Source: Bacteroidota bacterium (GTDB taxonomy: Bacteria > Bacteroidota > Bacteroidia > Flavobacteriales_D > Sanyastnellaceae). Taken from it: a stretch of 64,000 nucleotides of DNA. The notes under the pieces are model-generated. The model did not search any database. It was given only the letters and a program-made list of their open reading frames with translations, and was not told the origin of the DNA. The DNA is taken from the NCBI GenBank assembly GCA_027622975.1, contig JAQBVN010000011.1:1-64000 (forward strand), in the 5' to 3' direction. The position numbers and the translations under genes are program-made. This document shows positions 1-8,882 of this stretch, in pieces (position 1 is the stretch's first letter; each line of letters begins with the position of its first letter).

Positions 1-380
1 CCCCACTGGCCACGGGTGTCGTAAGAGACTGAGCCGTCGAGAGGGTCCGCAGCGAAGGTGAAGATGATGGGGCAAGACTCAGCTCCATCTGCAATCAATT
101 GACCGCCCTTGGCCACGATGAAGGCTGACGCATCTGCACCGGCACCGGCTGCGCCCTTGATGACTGTGCCTGGTTCGATGGTGAGGGTTTGACCTGCATT
201 CACGAAGACATAGCCGTCGAGAATGTAGGTGTTGTTGCAGGACCATGTTGTTGAACCTGTGCCGGAACCGGCGTCAGCAATGATGACCTCAGTGCGCTGT
301 GTCAATGGTGGACAGTCACATTGGGCCCACATGGCCACAGCCGAGAAAGCTATGGTCAAAGAGAGAAACAATCGTTTCAT
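1..380 (-). CDS. Secreted beta-helix-like surface protein, N-terminal part
   Basis: The gene starts at the ATG at 380 and runs off the left edge, so only about 126 residues are visible. It begins MKRLFLSLTIAFSAVAMWAQ, a clear Sec signal peptide (charged start, hydrophobic core, cleavage near AQ). The following sequence carries a short Cys-rich segment and then the pattern YILDGYVFVNAG, LTIEPGTVIKG and FIVAKGGQLIADG, typical of extracellular parallel beta-helix proteins of marine Bacteroidota, many of which end in a T9SS sorting domain. That C-terminus would lie outside the window, so T9SS export is only likely. Substrate and role are unknown. Confidence 0.72.
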   Translation of the reverse strand, partial: MKRLFLSLTIAFSAVAMWAQCDCPPLTQRTEVIIADAGSGTGSTTWSCNNTYILDGYVFVNAGQTLTIEPGTVIKGAAGAGADASAFIVAKGGQLIADGAESCPIIFTFAADPLDGSVSYDTRGQW

Positions 381-449
381 GGTTGGGGAATTATTAAAAT
401 TTGACATTTCGTCGTCAAAATTCCCCTTTTGGTCGTCTTGGCTTGGTTC

Positions 450-468
450 ACGAAACCTTACGTTTCGT
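450..468. promoter_or_regulatory. Inverted repeat upstream of the secreted protein gene
   Basis: Seven-base arms ACGAAAC (450-456) and GTTTCGT (462-468) flank a five-base centre, 70 bases upstream of the start at 380. It could be an operator or a leader hairpin for the minus-strand gene. No clear TAnnTTTG element is seen here. The rest of the 381-575 gap shows nothing I recognise. Confidence 0.35.
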
Positions 469-575
469 TGAAAGTGTTGGGGCCAAAATGTTACCAAAGC
501 ATGCCCGTAGCTAACGCCAACTTCGCTGAATCGTTCCCGCTGCTTCAAGCCAACGTCACGAGGATGTTATCGAAT

Positions 576-1430
576 TTAAAGTATGGTTAGAAATAAAATA
601 CCCATAGATGCTTTATACCAAGCAGATAGACTTTGAACATTGTGTGTAAAAGCCCGGTGAATCAGGGCGCAGCTGGCAACACTCCAAATCACAATTTCCC
701 AAGGTTTTGGTTGGACCATTGTCATCCAAGAACTGGCTGCGACGATCACAACCAGGCTGGCAATGAGCAGGCCCCATTTGTTTTGGGATTGGGAGAAACG
801 AGCCGCCATTGTTTGATGACCAGCCACGCGGTCACCCACCAAGTCTTGGACGTCTTTGACCCATTCTCGGACAAAATTCATGGCAACAATAAGGCCCGTA
901 AATCCCCAAAATCGCAACTGAGAAAAGGGTTGCCCTGATGCAGACCACAAGGCGGGCAGGGCTGCCCAAACAATCATGGCGAACACGCACAGAGAAATGG
1001 AAAGGTTTCCCCATGCGTTTTTCCCCTTGAGCCAGGGTGAATAGAAGTACAGGATGAGGGAGACCGTCATCGACAGTATGAGTGGCAGATGCGAAGTCAT
1101 CTTCATTCCCAGCCAAGCACTCCATCCCAAACCTAGGAGCGTCAGGAACCAATGACTGACCATCACCACCCGACGTTTGACAGTGCGGCCTACATGAGCT
1201 TTATGCGGCTTGTTGATGCGGTCTTCACGAATGTCGAAGTAGTCATTGATCAAATTGCCGGCAGCGCCAATCAGCATGGGCACCGCAAGCCATCCCGCTC
1301 CCCGCAAGGTTGCGAGGTCTTCCATAGGCAAATCGAGCCACCTCCGAATGGCAAAAACGACGCCCCCCATGGCCAACACATTCCAGGGCCTGGTAAGTCG
1401 AAACCAATGAAGGAAAGCTGTGAGTGACAT
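576..1430 (-). CDS. UbiA-family membrane prenyltransferase
   Basis: This is an integral membrane prenyltransferase of the UbiA superfamily, 284 residues from the ATG at 1430. The first Asp-rich motif is N-D-Y-F-D-I-R-E-D at residues 62-70 (start at 1430) and the second is the KDVQDLVGD region in the middle of the protein. Several hydrophobic helices follow each motif. In Bacteroidota such proteins are often annotated as geranylgeranylglycerol-phosphate transferases or menaquinone-type enzymes; the acceptor cannot be read from sequence. An upstream TTG at 1457 is also possible: it would form a TTGA overlap with the stop of the asparaginase-like gene and give 293 residues. It is the last gene of a three-gene operon after the exporter and the Ntn-hydrolase. 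Confidence 0.85.
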   Translation of the reverse strand: MSLTAFLHWFRLTRPWNVLAMGGVVFAIRRWLDLPMEDLATLRGAGWLAVPMLIGAAGNLINDYFDIREDRINKPHKAHVGRTVKRRVVMVSHWFLTLLGLGWSAWLGMKMTSHLPLILSMTVSLILYFYSPWLKGKNAWGNLSISLCVFAMIVWAALPALWSASGQPFSQLRFWGFTGLIVAMNFVREWVKDVQDLVGDRVAGHQTMAARFSQSQNKWGLLIASLVVIVAASSWMTMVQPKPWEIVIWSVASCALIHRAFTHNVQSLSAWYKASMGILFLTIL

Positions 1431-1453
1431 GGAGAGGGGGAGAAGAAAGGTTC

Positions 1454-2488
1454 TCAACCAAAAGTAGCGTCAATCAACGAGGCACCTGCATGGTTTGTGA
1501 GGGCATAATTGAAGCCTTCGTGGATGGCGTGACCACCGGTCTCCGCTGATGTTGACAATGCCAGGTATCCCACTTGCAAGTCTTGGGTGGGCATGCGGCA
1601 CATGATGCGATGAACAGCCTCTTCACAAGCCTGTTGAGGGCTTTGGCCTTGACGCATCAATTCCACAACCAAAAAGGATCCCACCGTTTTCATCACAGCT
1701 TCACCCAATCCCGTGGCGGTGGCACCGCCTATGTCAGGATCGACAAAAAGTCCAGCACCAATGATGGGACTGTCTCCAACCCGTCCGTGCATCTTGTAGG
1801 CGAGACCGCTTGTGGTGCATCCGCCGGCGATTCGACCTTCATCGTCCAACGCCAATAAACCAATGGTGTCATGGTTTTCAATGTTGATCACTGGCGCGTA
1901 GTTGGAGGTTTGGCGCCATGTTTCCCATGCGCGTCTTGAGACATCAGTGAGTAATTCTATGCGGTCAACCCCGATTTCGCGTGCGAATTGTTCAGCACCA
2001 GCCCCGGCAAGCATCACGTGTGGTGTGTCTTCCATCACTTTTCGAGCGAGCGACAAGGGATGAAGGACCCCTTGAACGAAGCATACAGCCCCGGCGTTGC
2101 CGGTGTGATCCATGCAACATGCATCCAAGGTGACATGACCATCTCTGTCTGGCAAACCTCCAATCCCGACGCTGAGGCCAGTTGCATCAGCCTCCACCAC
2201 CCGGGCACCGGCCTCGATCATGTCCATGGCTGTCCCTCCTTGAGTGAGTGCCAAAAACCCAGCAGCGTTGGCCTCGATTCCATGGTTCCAAGTGGATACC
2301 ATGGTGGCCATTCCTTTCACAGGGGCGATGAAGGCTTCATGATTGGCCTCGCTGAGGGGTTGACAGGCTGGCTCGAGGTTGTCTTCTGCGGCATGGACCA
2401 TGTTGCGAACGCTCCACGGTGCGAGTCCCATGGCTGCTCCTGTGGCTGCCAAGTTTCTCAAAAATGAACGGCGGTTGGAATTTCCCAT
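1454..2488 (-). CDS. Tat-exported N4-(beta-GlcNAc)-L-asparaginase / isoaspartyl peptidase family Ntn-hydrolase
   Basis: 344 residues. The N-terminus has a twin-arginine signal (RRSFLRN, residues 6-12) followed by a hydrophobic Ala/Gly stretch, so the protein should be exported folded. The autocatalytic centre is NHDTIG, with Thr208 as the expected nucleophile exposed by self-cleavage. The downstream GCTTSG and GAGLFVD motifs match aspartylglucosaminidase. Family members hydrolyse GlcNAc-Asn or beta-aspartyl linkages, which would suit scavenging of glycopeptides. The gene follows the RND exporter after 15 bases and is overlapped by or adjacent to the UbiA gene, so the three are probably co-transcribed. 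Confidence 0.9.
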   Translation of the reverse strand: MGNSNRRSFLRNLAATGAAMGLAPWSVRNMVHAAEDNLEPACQPLSEANHEAFIAPVKGMATMVSTWNHGIEANAAGFLALTQGGTAMDMIEAGARVVEADATGLSVGIGGLPDRDGHVTLDACCMDHTGNAGAVCFVQGVLHPLSLARKVMEDTPHVMLAGAGAEQFAREIGVDRIELLTDVSRRAWETWRQTSNYAPVINIENHDTIGLLALDDEGRIAGGCTTSGLAYKMHGRVGDSPIIGAGLFVDPDIGGATATGLGEAVMKTVGSFLVVELMRQGQSPQQACEEAVHRIMCRMPTQDLQVGYLALSTSAETGGHAIHEGFNYALTNHAGASLIDATFG

Positions 2489-2503
2489 GGGTGGCCAAGT
2501 TCG

Positions 2504-4795
2504 TCACTTTTTGGCATGAAACCACCTGACAATCATCCAAGGAAGGAATGTCAGGTCAGCCACCACGGCAAACAACAAGGTCAAACTGATGAGCAGTCCA
2601 ATGTGGAACGTGCCCAAAAAGGAGGAGGTTGTCAACGTCAAAAAACCACCACACAAAATCAAGCTAGTGACGACAATCGCCTTGCCGGTGGCCAGATAAC
2701 TTCGCTTCACAGCCAAGGCGAGCGATTTCCCCTGATTCAGTTGCATGCGAAGTTTGCTCAGGAAGTGAATGGTGTCGTCCACCGCGATGCCAAAGGCGAC
2801 CGTAAATATGATGCCAGAGGTGACCTTCAAATCGATGCCCAACAAGACCATCACGGCAGCAATCATGGCAAGGGGGAGAACATTGGTGACAAGACATACC
2901 ATCACCATCACGACACTTCGAAAAAGCAATCCTGTGATCAAAGCAACGGCAACCAGCGCCAAGCCCAAGCCACCCACCATGTCCGAAGCGAGTGACGCGT
3001 TGTTGACATCGACGAGGTGAGCCGTGCCGGTCACTTTCCATGTGGACCCCTTGGGGAGGTTGGCCAAACACCAGGCATTGAGTTCATCGTTTCGTCCACC
3101 CAGGGCTTGAGAGCCGATGTCCTCTACCTTTCCGAACACGCGGACCAAGGTGTCTTCGTGGGCTACCAAGGAGGACCATTGTCCCGATTTTTTGACCAGC
3201 TTGACCATGCGATTGAGCAGGGTGGTATCCTGCGGGATGGCATAAAATTCTTCGCGGTCACCTTGCCAGCCCCGATGGGTCATTCGAATTGCGGTCGCTG
3301 GACCCACAAGAGCTCCCACCTGGTATTCCTGCTCCAGATAGCATTCCAGCCGATCCATCGCAGTGATCATTTCCCAATCACTGGCAGGAGAGGGCAGTGT
3401 CACGGCCAATTCAAAGGGCCTCACCCCCGCGAATTCCCGCTCAAAAAAGACGAATTCTTGGCGAAAAGGATCGTTTTCGCGAAGGTCCTCGATGAGTTTG
3501 TTGTCGACAGTGAGCTGACTGCTCGCGGCAGTGGCTCCTAGGCCAATGGCAAGCCAGACCCATGACAGGGCTCGTCGATGTCTCATGGTCCAGCGAAGGC
3601 TTCTGTGCATGGCACCATTCCAGAATACCCCTGTTCCCGACGTGGACACCACCGGTGGAGGGGAAAGAACCATCACACTCGGAAGCAACGTGAAGGCCAA
3701 AACGTAGGCAACACCCACCCCGACGGCAGCATACATGCCAAAGTCGTGAACAGGTCCGATGGAGCTGGTCAGGAGAGTCAAAAAGCCAACGGCGGTTGTG
3801 AGGGACGTCAAAAAGGTGGCCAAGCCAACTTCTCGAAAGGCCTTGGTCATGGCCTCTGCGTGCCCGATGTCCTGCCGTCGTTCATCGTAGTATCTCGTAA
3901 GCACGTGTACCACATCCGAAATTCCCACAACAAAGAGAATGGTGGGAAGTACAACCGTCATGACATCCACGGCTTTCCCTGTGCTGACCATGATGCCCAG
4001 AGTCCAAAGTCCACTCACCAAAACCACACCCAAGGGCACCAGCACACCCCAAATTGTGCGGAAGGCGAACCACAAAAAGACCACGAGCAAGAAAATCCCT
4101 ACTGTGACGAACCACGTGACTTCGCGCTCCATGACACCCACATAATGAGCTTGTGCGACAGCTCGGCCTGCCACATAAACCGCTTCAATGGATGATTGAC
4201 TGGCGGTGACGTTTTCTCTCCATGCCAGGACGGCTGAAGCCAGGCTGTCGCATCCTGCCTTGCTCAATCCTTGCTTGTGAAACAAGGTCACGGCCACGGC
4301 CCTTCCACCTGGACTGACCCATGTACCCATGACGTCGTTTCTGGACTTCATGCGTTCCAAATCTCGTCCGAGGTCCTGAGCGTCTTCCCAAGCCAACAAG
4401 GGCCGTTGGAAGACCATGCCACTCAGGCGGTCCCTCACGGGCAATGTCATCCTCGTGGGAGATTGGACATGTTCTACGTGTGGAAGAGCCATCAAAGCAT
4501 CGACATGGCCGTCGACGTCTCCCAGAAAAGTGGCGTCAACCATCTCGCCCTCAAAACCAACAATCAAAAAATCATTGTCGCTCCCAAAAGCATCGCGAAA
4601 AGCACGGTAAAACTGAGTCTCTGGATGGTCTTCCGGAAAGAACTGTTCAAAGTCATAATTGAAGGCCAGGTCTTTGGCCTGCCAAGCCATCCAAGTCGTC
4701 ACTGCCAACAACACGCCTACCATCACCCAAGCCGCCCGCTTCCAAGAGGGTGGCACGGAAGGTTGTGGCGGAAATTCCGTGGGAAGAGGACTCAT
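2504..4795 (-). CDS. RND/MMPL-type exporter
   Basis: 763 residues from the ATG at 4795; a GTG six codons upstream is less likely, because a -7-like CACCTTTG sits four bases before 4795. The protein has the two-fold RND layout: a TM helix, a large periplasmic loop, a TM bundle containing GISDVVHVLTRYYDE, then a repeat of the same plan ending with GIAVDDTIHFLSK. The paired Gly-x-x-x-Asp segments are the expected proton-relay region of MMPL/HpnN-like transporters. At about 770 residues it is shorter than HAE-type pumps. It is probably a lipid or hydrophobic-molecule exporter. It heads an operon with a secreted hydrolase and a UbiA prenyltransferase, which hints at a lipid substrate (inference). 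Confidence 0.87.
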   Translation of the reverse strand: MSPLPTEFPPQPSVPPSWKRAAWVMVGVLLAVTTWMAWQAKDLAFNYDFEQFFPEDHPETQFYRAFRDAFGSDNDFLIVGFEGEMVDATFLGDVDGHVDALMALPHVEHVQSPTRMTLPVRDRLSGMVFQRPLLAWEDAQDLGRDLERMKSRNDVMGTWVSPGGRAVAVTLFHKQGLSKAGCDSLASAVLAWRENVTASQSSIEAVYVAGRAVAQAHYVGVMEREVTWFVTVGIFLLVVFLWFAFRTIWGVLVPLGVVLVSGLWTLGIMVSTGKAVDVMTVVLPTILFVVGISDVVHVLTRYYDERRQDIGHAEAMTKAFREVGLATFLTSLTTAVGFLTLLTSSIGPVHDFGMYAAVGVGVAYVLAFTLLPSVMVLSPPPVVSTSGTGVFWNGAMHRSLRWTMRHRRALSWVWLAIGLGATAASSQLTVDNKLIEDLRENDPFRQEFVFFEREFAGVRPFELAVTLPSPASDWEMITAMDRLECYLEQEYQVGALVGPATAIRMTHRGWQGDREEFYAIPQDTTLLNRMVKLVKKSGQWSSLVAHEDTLVRVFGKVEDIGSQALGGRNDELNAWCLANLPKGSTWKVTGTAHLVDVNNASLASDMVGGLGLALVAVALITGLLFRSVVMVMVCLVTNVLPLAMIAAVMVLLGIDLKVTSGIIFTVAFGIAVDDTIHFLSKLRMQLNQGKSLALAVKRSYLATGKAIVVTSLILCGGFLTLTTSSFLGTFHIGLLISLTLLFAVVADLTFLPWMIVRWFHAKK

Positions 4796-4799
4796 GATG

Positions 4800-4807
4800 C
4801 AAAGGTG
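4800..4807 (-). promoter_or_regulatory. -7-like element of the exporter operon
   Basis: Read on the minus strand this is CACCTTTG, one mismatch from TAnnTTTG, ending four bases before the ATG at 4795. It shares this spacing with several other genes in the window. Confidence 0.45.
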
Positions 4808-4875
4808 GAACACTTTGTTCGGGAACGGGGTTCATCCGGTCACTCTGAAAAAATCATCGTGGCGCCATCCAAGAA

Positions 4876-4902
4876 AAAAGCCCCGCACGTGACGGGGCTT
4901 TT
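4876..4902. terminator. Rho-independent terminator after dnaK
   Basis: A ten-base stem (AAAAGCCCCG at 4876-4885, CGGGGCTTTT at 4893-4902) with a seven-base loop. Being A-rich on one side and T-rich on the other, it can work in both directions, but dnaK is the gene ending next to it. Confidence 0.85.
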
Positions 4903-4938
4903 GGGTAGGTCTGAGAATGGACACGGGGAAGGGTTGAA

Positions 4939-6849
4939 TCAACCTTCTTTGACTTCCTCGAAATCAACATCCGTCACTTCTGCATCGGCACCAACGGATT
5001 CCCCGGCGGAACCGGAGGTTTGTGCACCTTCGGCCCCTGATGCTTGCTGCGCAGCATACATTTCTTGACTGGCAGCCTGGAAAGCAGTGTTCAATGCTTC
5101 GATGCCGGACTTACAGCCGTCTACATCTTGTGCGGAGTGCACTTTTTTCAAGTGATCGAGGGCCTCGTTGATGGGAGCCATTTTGTCAGCAGGGATTTTG
5201 TCGCCAAATTCCTTCAGCTGCTTTTCTGTCTGGAAAACCATCGCGTCGGCTTGGTTCAAGACGTCTGCGCGCTCCTTGGCTTGGGCATCGGCATCAGCAT
5301 TGGCTTCTGCGTCGGCCTTCATGCGTGCGATTTCATCTTCGCTCAAACCGCTTGAGGCTTCAATCTTGATGCTCTGTTCCTTGCCGGTGGCTTTGTCTTT
5401 CGCCCCGACGTTGATGATGCCATTGGCGTCGATGTCAAACGTCACCTCGATCTGAGGCACTCCGCGAGGTGCAGGGGGGATGTCGGCCAAGTGGAATCGA
5501 CCGATGGTCTTGTTGTCCGCCGCCATGGCACGCTCACCCTGCAATACGTGAATTTCCACGCTGGGCTGGTTGTCACTGGCTGTGGAGAACGTTTCCGACT
5601 TCTTCGTGGGGATGGTCGTGTTGGCGTCGATCAGCTTGGTGAACACGCCTCCCATGGTTTCGATGCCGAGGGACAGAGGCGTCACGTCCAAGAGGAGGAC
5701 GTCTTTCACGTCGCCCGTCAACACGCCACCTTGGATGGCTGCACCCACGGCCACCACTTCGTCAGGGTTCACGCCCTTGGATGGTTCCTTGCCGAAGTAG
5801 GCTTTCACGGCGTCCTGGACTGCAGGAATTCGGGTAGATCCGCCAACGAGAATCACTTCGTCGATGTCGCTCTTGTCCAAACCAGCCGCCTTCAAGGCAC
5901 TCATGCACGGTTCGATGGAACGCTTGACAAGGCTGTCGACCAACTGCTCAAATTTGGCCCGGGTCAAACTGCGGACGAGGTGTTTGGGCACGCCGTCCAC
6001 AGGCATGATGTAGGGAAGGTTGATCTCTGAACTCGTGGTGCTTGACAATTCAATTTTGGCCTTTTCTGCGGCTTCCTTCAAACGCTGGAGGGCCATGGGG
6101 TCCTTGCTGAGGTCGAGGCCGCTGTTTTCGCTCTTGAATTCGTCCACGAGCCACTCGATGATGGCTTGGTCGAAATCGTCTCCGCCCAGGTGCGTGTCGC
6201 CATCCGTGGACAATACCTCGAAGACACCGTCGCCAAGCTCAAGAATGCTCACGTCGTGTGTTCCACCCCCCAAGTCAAAGACCACGATTTTTTGGTCTGT
6301 GGCTTTTTTGTCCATGCCATAAGCAAGGGCGGCAGCCGTGGGTTCATTGATGATGCGCTTGACTTCGAGCCCTGCGATTTCGCCGGCCTCCTTGGTGGCC
6401 TGACGTTGGCTGTCATTGAAATAGGCAGGCACCGTGATGACGGCTCCTGTCACTTCCTGTCCAAGGTATTCCTCTGCTGTGCGCTTCATCTTTTGAAGCA
6501 CCATGGCAGAGATTTCTTGAGGGGTGTATTGGCGGTCGTCGATTTGAACGCGTGGTGTGTTGTTGTCGCCTTTCACGACCTTGTATGCGACACGACCAGC
6601 CTCCAGTTCCACTTCTCCAAAGCTCGAGCCCATGAAGCGCTTGATGCTTGAGATGGTTTTGGTCGGATTGGTGATGGCTTGGCGCTTGGCGGGTTCACCC
6701 ACTTTGCGTTCTCCACCGTCGATGAAGGCCACCACAGACGGTGTCGTGCGCTTGCCTTCGCTGTTGTTGATGACCACGGGCTCATTTCCTTCCATCACTG
6801 CAACGCAGCTGTTGGTTGTGCCGAGGTCAATGCCAATGATTTTACTCAT
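4939..6849 (-). CDS. dnaK: Chaperone protein DnaK (Hsp70)
   Basis: 636 residues, the usual length. The N-terminal ATPase domain opens with [14 protein letters not shown] and contains the [12 protein letters not shown] and [10 protein letters not shown] signatures. The substrate-binding domain follows from about residue 385, and the C-terminus ends in an acidic tail ([12 protein letters not shown]) as in other bacterial DnaK. It refolds cytosolic proteins with DnaJ and GrpE, neither of which is in this window. It appears to be a single-gene unit with its own terminator. No CIRCE inverted repeat was found in the 161-base upstream gap. Confidence 0.98.
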   Translation of the reverse strand: MSKIIGIDLGTTNSCVAVMEGNEPVVINNSEGKRTTPSVVAFIDGGERKVGEPAKRQAITNPTKTISSIKRFMGSSFGEVELEAGRVAYKVVKGDNNTPRVQIDDRQYTPQEISAMVLQKMKRTAEEYLGQEVTGAVITVPAYFNDSQRQATKEAGEIAGLEVKRIINEPTAAALAYGMDKKATDQKIVVFDLGGGTHDVSILELGDGVFEVLSTDGDTHLGGDDFDQAIIEWLVDEFKSENSGLDLSKDPMALQRLKEAAEKAKIELSSTTSSEINLPYIMPVDGVPKHLVRSLTRAKFEQLVDSLVKRSIEPCMSALKAAGLDKSDIDEVILVGGSTRIPAVQDAVKAYFGKEPSKGVNPDEVVAVGAAIQGGVLTGDVKDVLLLDVTPLSLGIETMGGVFTKLIDANTTIPTKKSETFSTASDNQPSVEIHVLQGERAMAADNKTIGRFHLADIPPAPRGVPQIEVTFDIDANGIINVGAKDKATGKEQSIKIEASSGLSEDEIARMKADAEANADADAQAKERADVLNQADAMVFQTEKQLKEFGDKIPADKMAPINEALDHLKKVHSAQDVDGCKSGIEALNTAFQAASQEMYAAQQASGAEGAQTSGSAGESVGADAEVTDVDFEEVKEG

Positions 6850-6925
6850 GATGCGAGGTTGTGTGTTTGGATTTCATGCGCCGTAGGTCAAAACCAATGC
6901 CAAGCGCCCCATCCACGGCATGACC

Positions 6926-6938
6926 TGACATCCTGTCA
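6926..6938. promoter_or_regulatory. Short dyad upstream of dnaK
   Basis: TGACA-TCC-TGTCA, five-base arms with a three-base centre, 77 bases upstream of the dnaK start. It could be a regulator site but is short enough to occur by chance. Confidence 0.2.
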
Positions 6939-7010
6939 AGTTGCTCCCCAAATTGTCTGCCATGATTGTCGTTCGGCCTTGCAAAGGCTGACAGCATGAC
7001 GTGAATTTTC

Positions 7011-7772
7011 TCAGGAATCCACGGTTTCTTGTACCCATCGAGCGACGCTCTCAAGATGACGGGTGACGTGTGCCATGCGAGAGCCATACCAGCTGAATGC
7101 TTCTCCGTCCACCAATCGGAAAGCAGCCTGTGGATGGTGGGATTGCAGTTCAGACAGATTCTTGTCTCGAAAGGGAAAGGGCTCAGAGGGCAGGAGCCAT
7201 GCCGATCCCAAACGAGCGCCTTCGTTGGGATTATCCGCCAGGGTGGGGTAGCGATCCCCATGCAACGTGGGGTCTGTCCAAGCATTGTCTATGCCCCAAT
7301 GCTTCATGACGTCATGAATGAAGGTGTCTTGGCCCGCCACCATCCAAGGAGAAGACCACACCACGTAACCCACTGCGCCCACCGAGGGCTTTTCCGTCCC
7401 CCAAGCGTGTCGCACCCGATCGGTCCATTCATGAGCCTTGTCCTTTCGATGCACAGCATCCCCGAGTCTTGACATCTCGGAAAGGGCGTCCGAAACGGTG
7501 CGCACATCCGTGACTAGCACTTCTGAGCTTGAGGGCAGGGCCTCTCGCAGGGTCTCAACTTGAAGTCGGTCATTCTCCTCCATGTTGGCCACCACCAAAT
7601 CGGGCTTCAAGTTCATCACCTTGTCCACATCCACTGTTTTCGTCCCGCCAACGCGAGGAATGCTGCGAAAGGCGTGCTCTGGACGTACACAAAATTTGGT
7701 TTGACCAACGACATGAACCCCCAAATCATGGAGGTATTCTGTCCAACTCGGCACCAGGGACACGACGCGCAT
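7011..7772 (-). CDS. BtuF-like helical-backbone metal receptor
   Basis: 253 residues, starting at the ATG at 7772 with MRVVSLVPSWTEYLHDLG, the usual opening of the cobalamin/iron-chelate receptor fold. Other family features are VVGQTKFCVRP, RVGGTKTVDVDKV, LKPDLVVANMEEN and GEAFSWYGSRM near the end. There is no signal peptide or lipobox, so this version seems cytosolic, unlike the periplasmic BtuF of enterobacteria. No BtuC/BtuD partner is nearby. A TACCTTCG element ends four bases before the start, back-to-back with the promoter of the oxidoreductase. Ligand unknown. Confidence 0.83.
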   Translation of the reverse strand: MRVVSLVPSWTEYLHDLGVHVVGQTKFCVRPEHAFRSIPRVGGTKTVDVDKVMNLKPDLVVANMEENDRLQVETLREALPSSSEVLVTDVRTVSDALSEMSRLGDAVHRKDKAHEWTDRVRHAWGTEKPSVGAVGYVVWSSPWMVAGQDTFIHDVMKHWGIDNAWTDPTLHGDRYPTLADNPNEGARLGSAWLLPSEPFPFRDKNLSELQSHHPQAAFRLVDGEAFSWYGSRMAHVTRHLESVARWVQETVDS

Positions 7773-7776
7773 TTCG

Positions 7777-7784
7777 CGAAGGTA
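7777..7784 (-). promoter_or_regulatory. -7-like element of the BtuF-like gene
   Basis: TACCTTCG on the minus strand, four bases before the ATG at 7772. It lies in the 30-base divergent gap with the oxidoreductase promoter. Confidence 0.5.
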
Positions 7785-7790
7785 CTCCGC

Positions 7791-7798
7791 TACCTTTG
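7791..7798 (+). promoter_or_regulatory. -7 element TACCTTTG of the oxidoreductase gene
   Basis: A perfect TAnnTTTG match ending four bases before the ATG at 7803. If transcription starts 4-7 bases downstream, as usual for Bacteroidota, the mRNA would be leaderless or nearly so. Confidence 0.65.
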
Positions 7799-7802
7799 CG
7801 TC

Positions 7803-8882
7803 ATGAAAGCTCCGGTTCGATTTGCCGTTGTAGGGTGTGGTCACATCGGCATGCGTCATGTGGCCATGGTGACCTCCCATCCCGAATCTGAACTGGTGGC
7901 ATGTGCTGACATTGCTTGGTTGGATGAGGTCAATCGACCGGTTCAAGGGGAGCACGTGGAAGCCAATCATGACGATGGAAATCGTCCACAAAGCATGTGG
8001 CGTGACTTGTCGGTTCCCTGCCACGGTACCTTGACAGCGCTGTTACAACAGCACGACATCGATGTCGTGTCGATTTGCACCCCCAACGGTTCCCATGTTG
8101 CTTTGGCCTTGGAAGCGATTCGTGCGGGGTGTCATGTGGTTGTTGAGAAGCCCTTGGGACTTGTTCCGACTGACGTGCAAGCCCTTGCGATGGAAGCCCA
8201 ACGTGCAGGTCGATTGATTTTTGGGGTGATGCAAAATCGGTTCGCCCCAGCCGCTCAGTGGTTGAAGTCAACCCATGAGGCCGGTGGTTTTGGCCTGGTT
8301 CATCAGGTGCACGTGACGTGTCTGTGGAATCGCGACGAACGCTATTACACCCCGGGGTCGTGGCGGGGAACCTTGCTTCAAGACGGAGGTCCTCTGTTCA
8401 CCCAGTTTTCTCATTTCTTGGACATTTTGCTGTGGGTGTTTGGGCCTTTGGAGGTGGTGGATGCTTATTTGGAAAACCAAACCCATCAAGAACTCACTGA
8501 ATTCGAAGATGCGGGGCTCGTGCGTTTCAAACTCGCTTCTGGGGGATGGGGGTCGCTGACTTTCAGCACATCTGTGGCTGGAGGTAATTTTGAGAGCAGC
8601 ATGACGGTTGTGGGCAGCCAAGGGGCTGTGAGAATCGGAGGACAGTACATGGATCGTTTGGACGAATGCTCCTTGTCCAACGGCCAGAGGCCAAGTTTAC
8701 CACCGCCACCGCCGCCCAACAATTATGGTGGGTACACAGGGTCGGCAGCCAATCACCACTTTGTGTACGATAACGTGATGGACGTACTCCTTCGTGGGGC
8801 GTCAGTGGCTACACCCATTTCAGAGGGTCTTCAAGTGGTGGAGGTCATCGACCGAATTCACACGCTGGGTCGAGGGAAGTAG
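7803..8882 (+). CDS. Gfo/Idh/MocA-family NAD(P)-dependent oxidoreductase
   Basis: 359 residues. The start is the ATG at 7803, giving MKAPVRFAVVGCGHIGMRH with the Rossmann GxGxxG. The EKPLG motif (catalytic Lys region) follows in the VVVEKPLGL segment. The C-terminal domain has QNRFAPAAQWLK and WRGTLLQDGGPLFTQFSHFLDIL, resembling WlbA/WbpB-type nucleotide-sugar dehydrogenases that act in O-antigen synthesis. That substrate assignment is tentative. Six consecutive prolines (codons 8700-8717) precede NNYGGYTGSAANHH. The 3' end overlaps the convergent FemAB-like gene by 25 bases. Confidence 0.87.
   Translation: MKAPVRFAVVGCGHIGMRHVAMVTSHPESELVACADIAWLDEVNRPVQGEHVEANHDDGNRPQSMWRDLSVPCHGTLTALLQQHDIDVVSICTPNGSHVALALEAIRAGCHVVVEKPLGLVPTDVQALAMEAQRAGRLIFGVMQNRFAPAAQWLKSTHEAGGFGLVHQVHVTCLWNRDERYYTPGSWRGTLLQDGGPLFTQFSHFLDILLWVFGPLEVVDAYLENQTHQELTEFEDAGLVRFKLASGGWGSLTFSTSVAGGNFESSMTVVGSQGAVRIGGQYMDRLDECSLSNGQRPSLPPPPPPNNYGGYTGSAANHHFVYDNVMDVLLRGASVATPISEGLQVVEVIDRIHTLGRGK

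Noticed and set aside
4271-5068. Long plus-strand open frame across the exporter start and dnaK end
   Set aside because: It is antisense to two well-supported genes and runs through a terminator; its translation has no family pattern.
6850-7010. CIRCE or sigma-32-type heat-shock element upstream of dnaK
   Set aside because: No TTAGCACTC-N9-GAGTGCTAA repeat or convincing heat-shock promoter is present; only a short TGACA-N3-TGTCA dyad.
7560-7802. N-terminal extension of the oxidoreductase
   Set aside because: It is antisense to the BtuF-like gene, and the Rossmann motif and a perfect promoter point to the ATG at 7803.
7773-7802. Cobalamin riboswitch for the BtuF-like gene
   Set aside because: The divergent gap is only 30 bases, too short for an aptamer, and is filled by two promoter elements.
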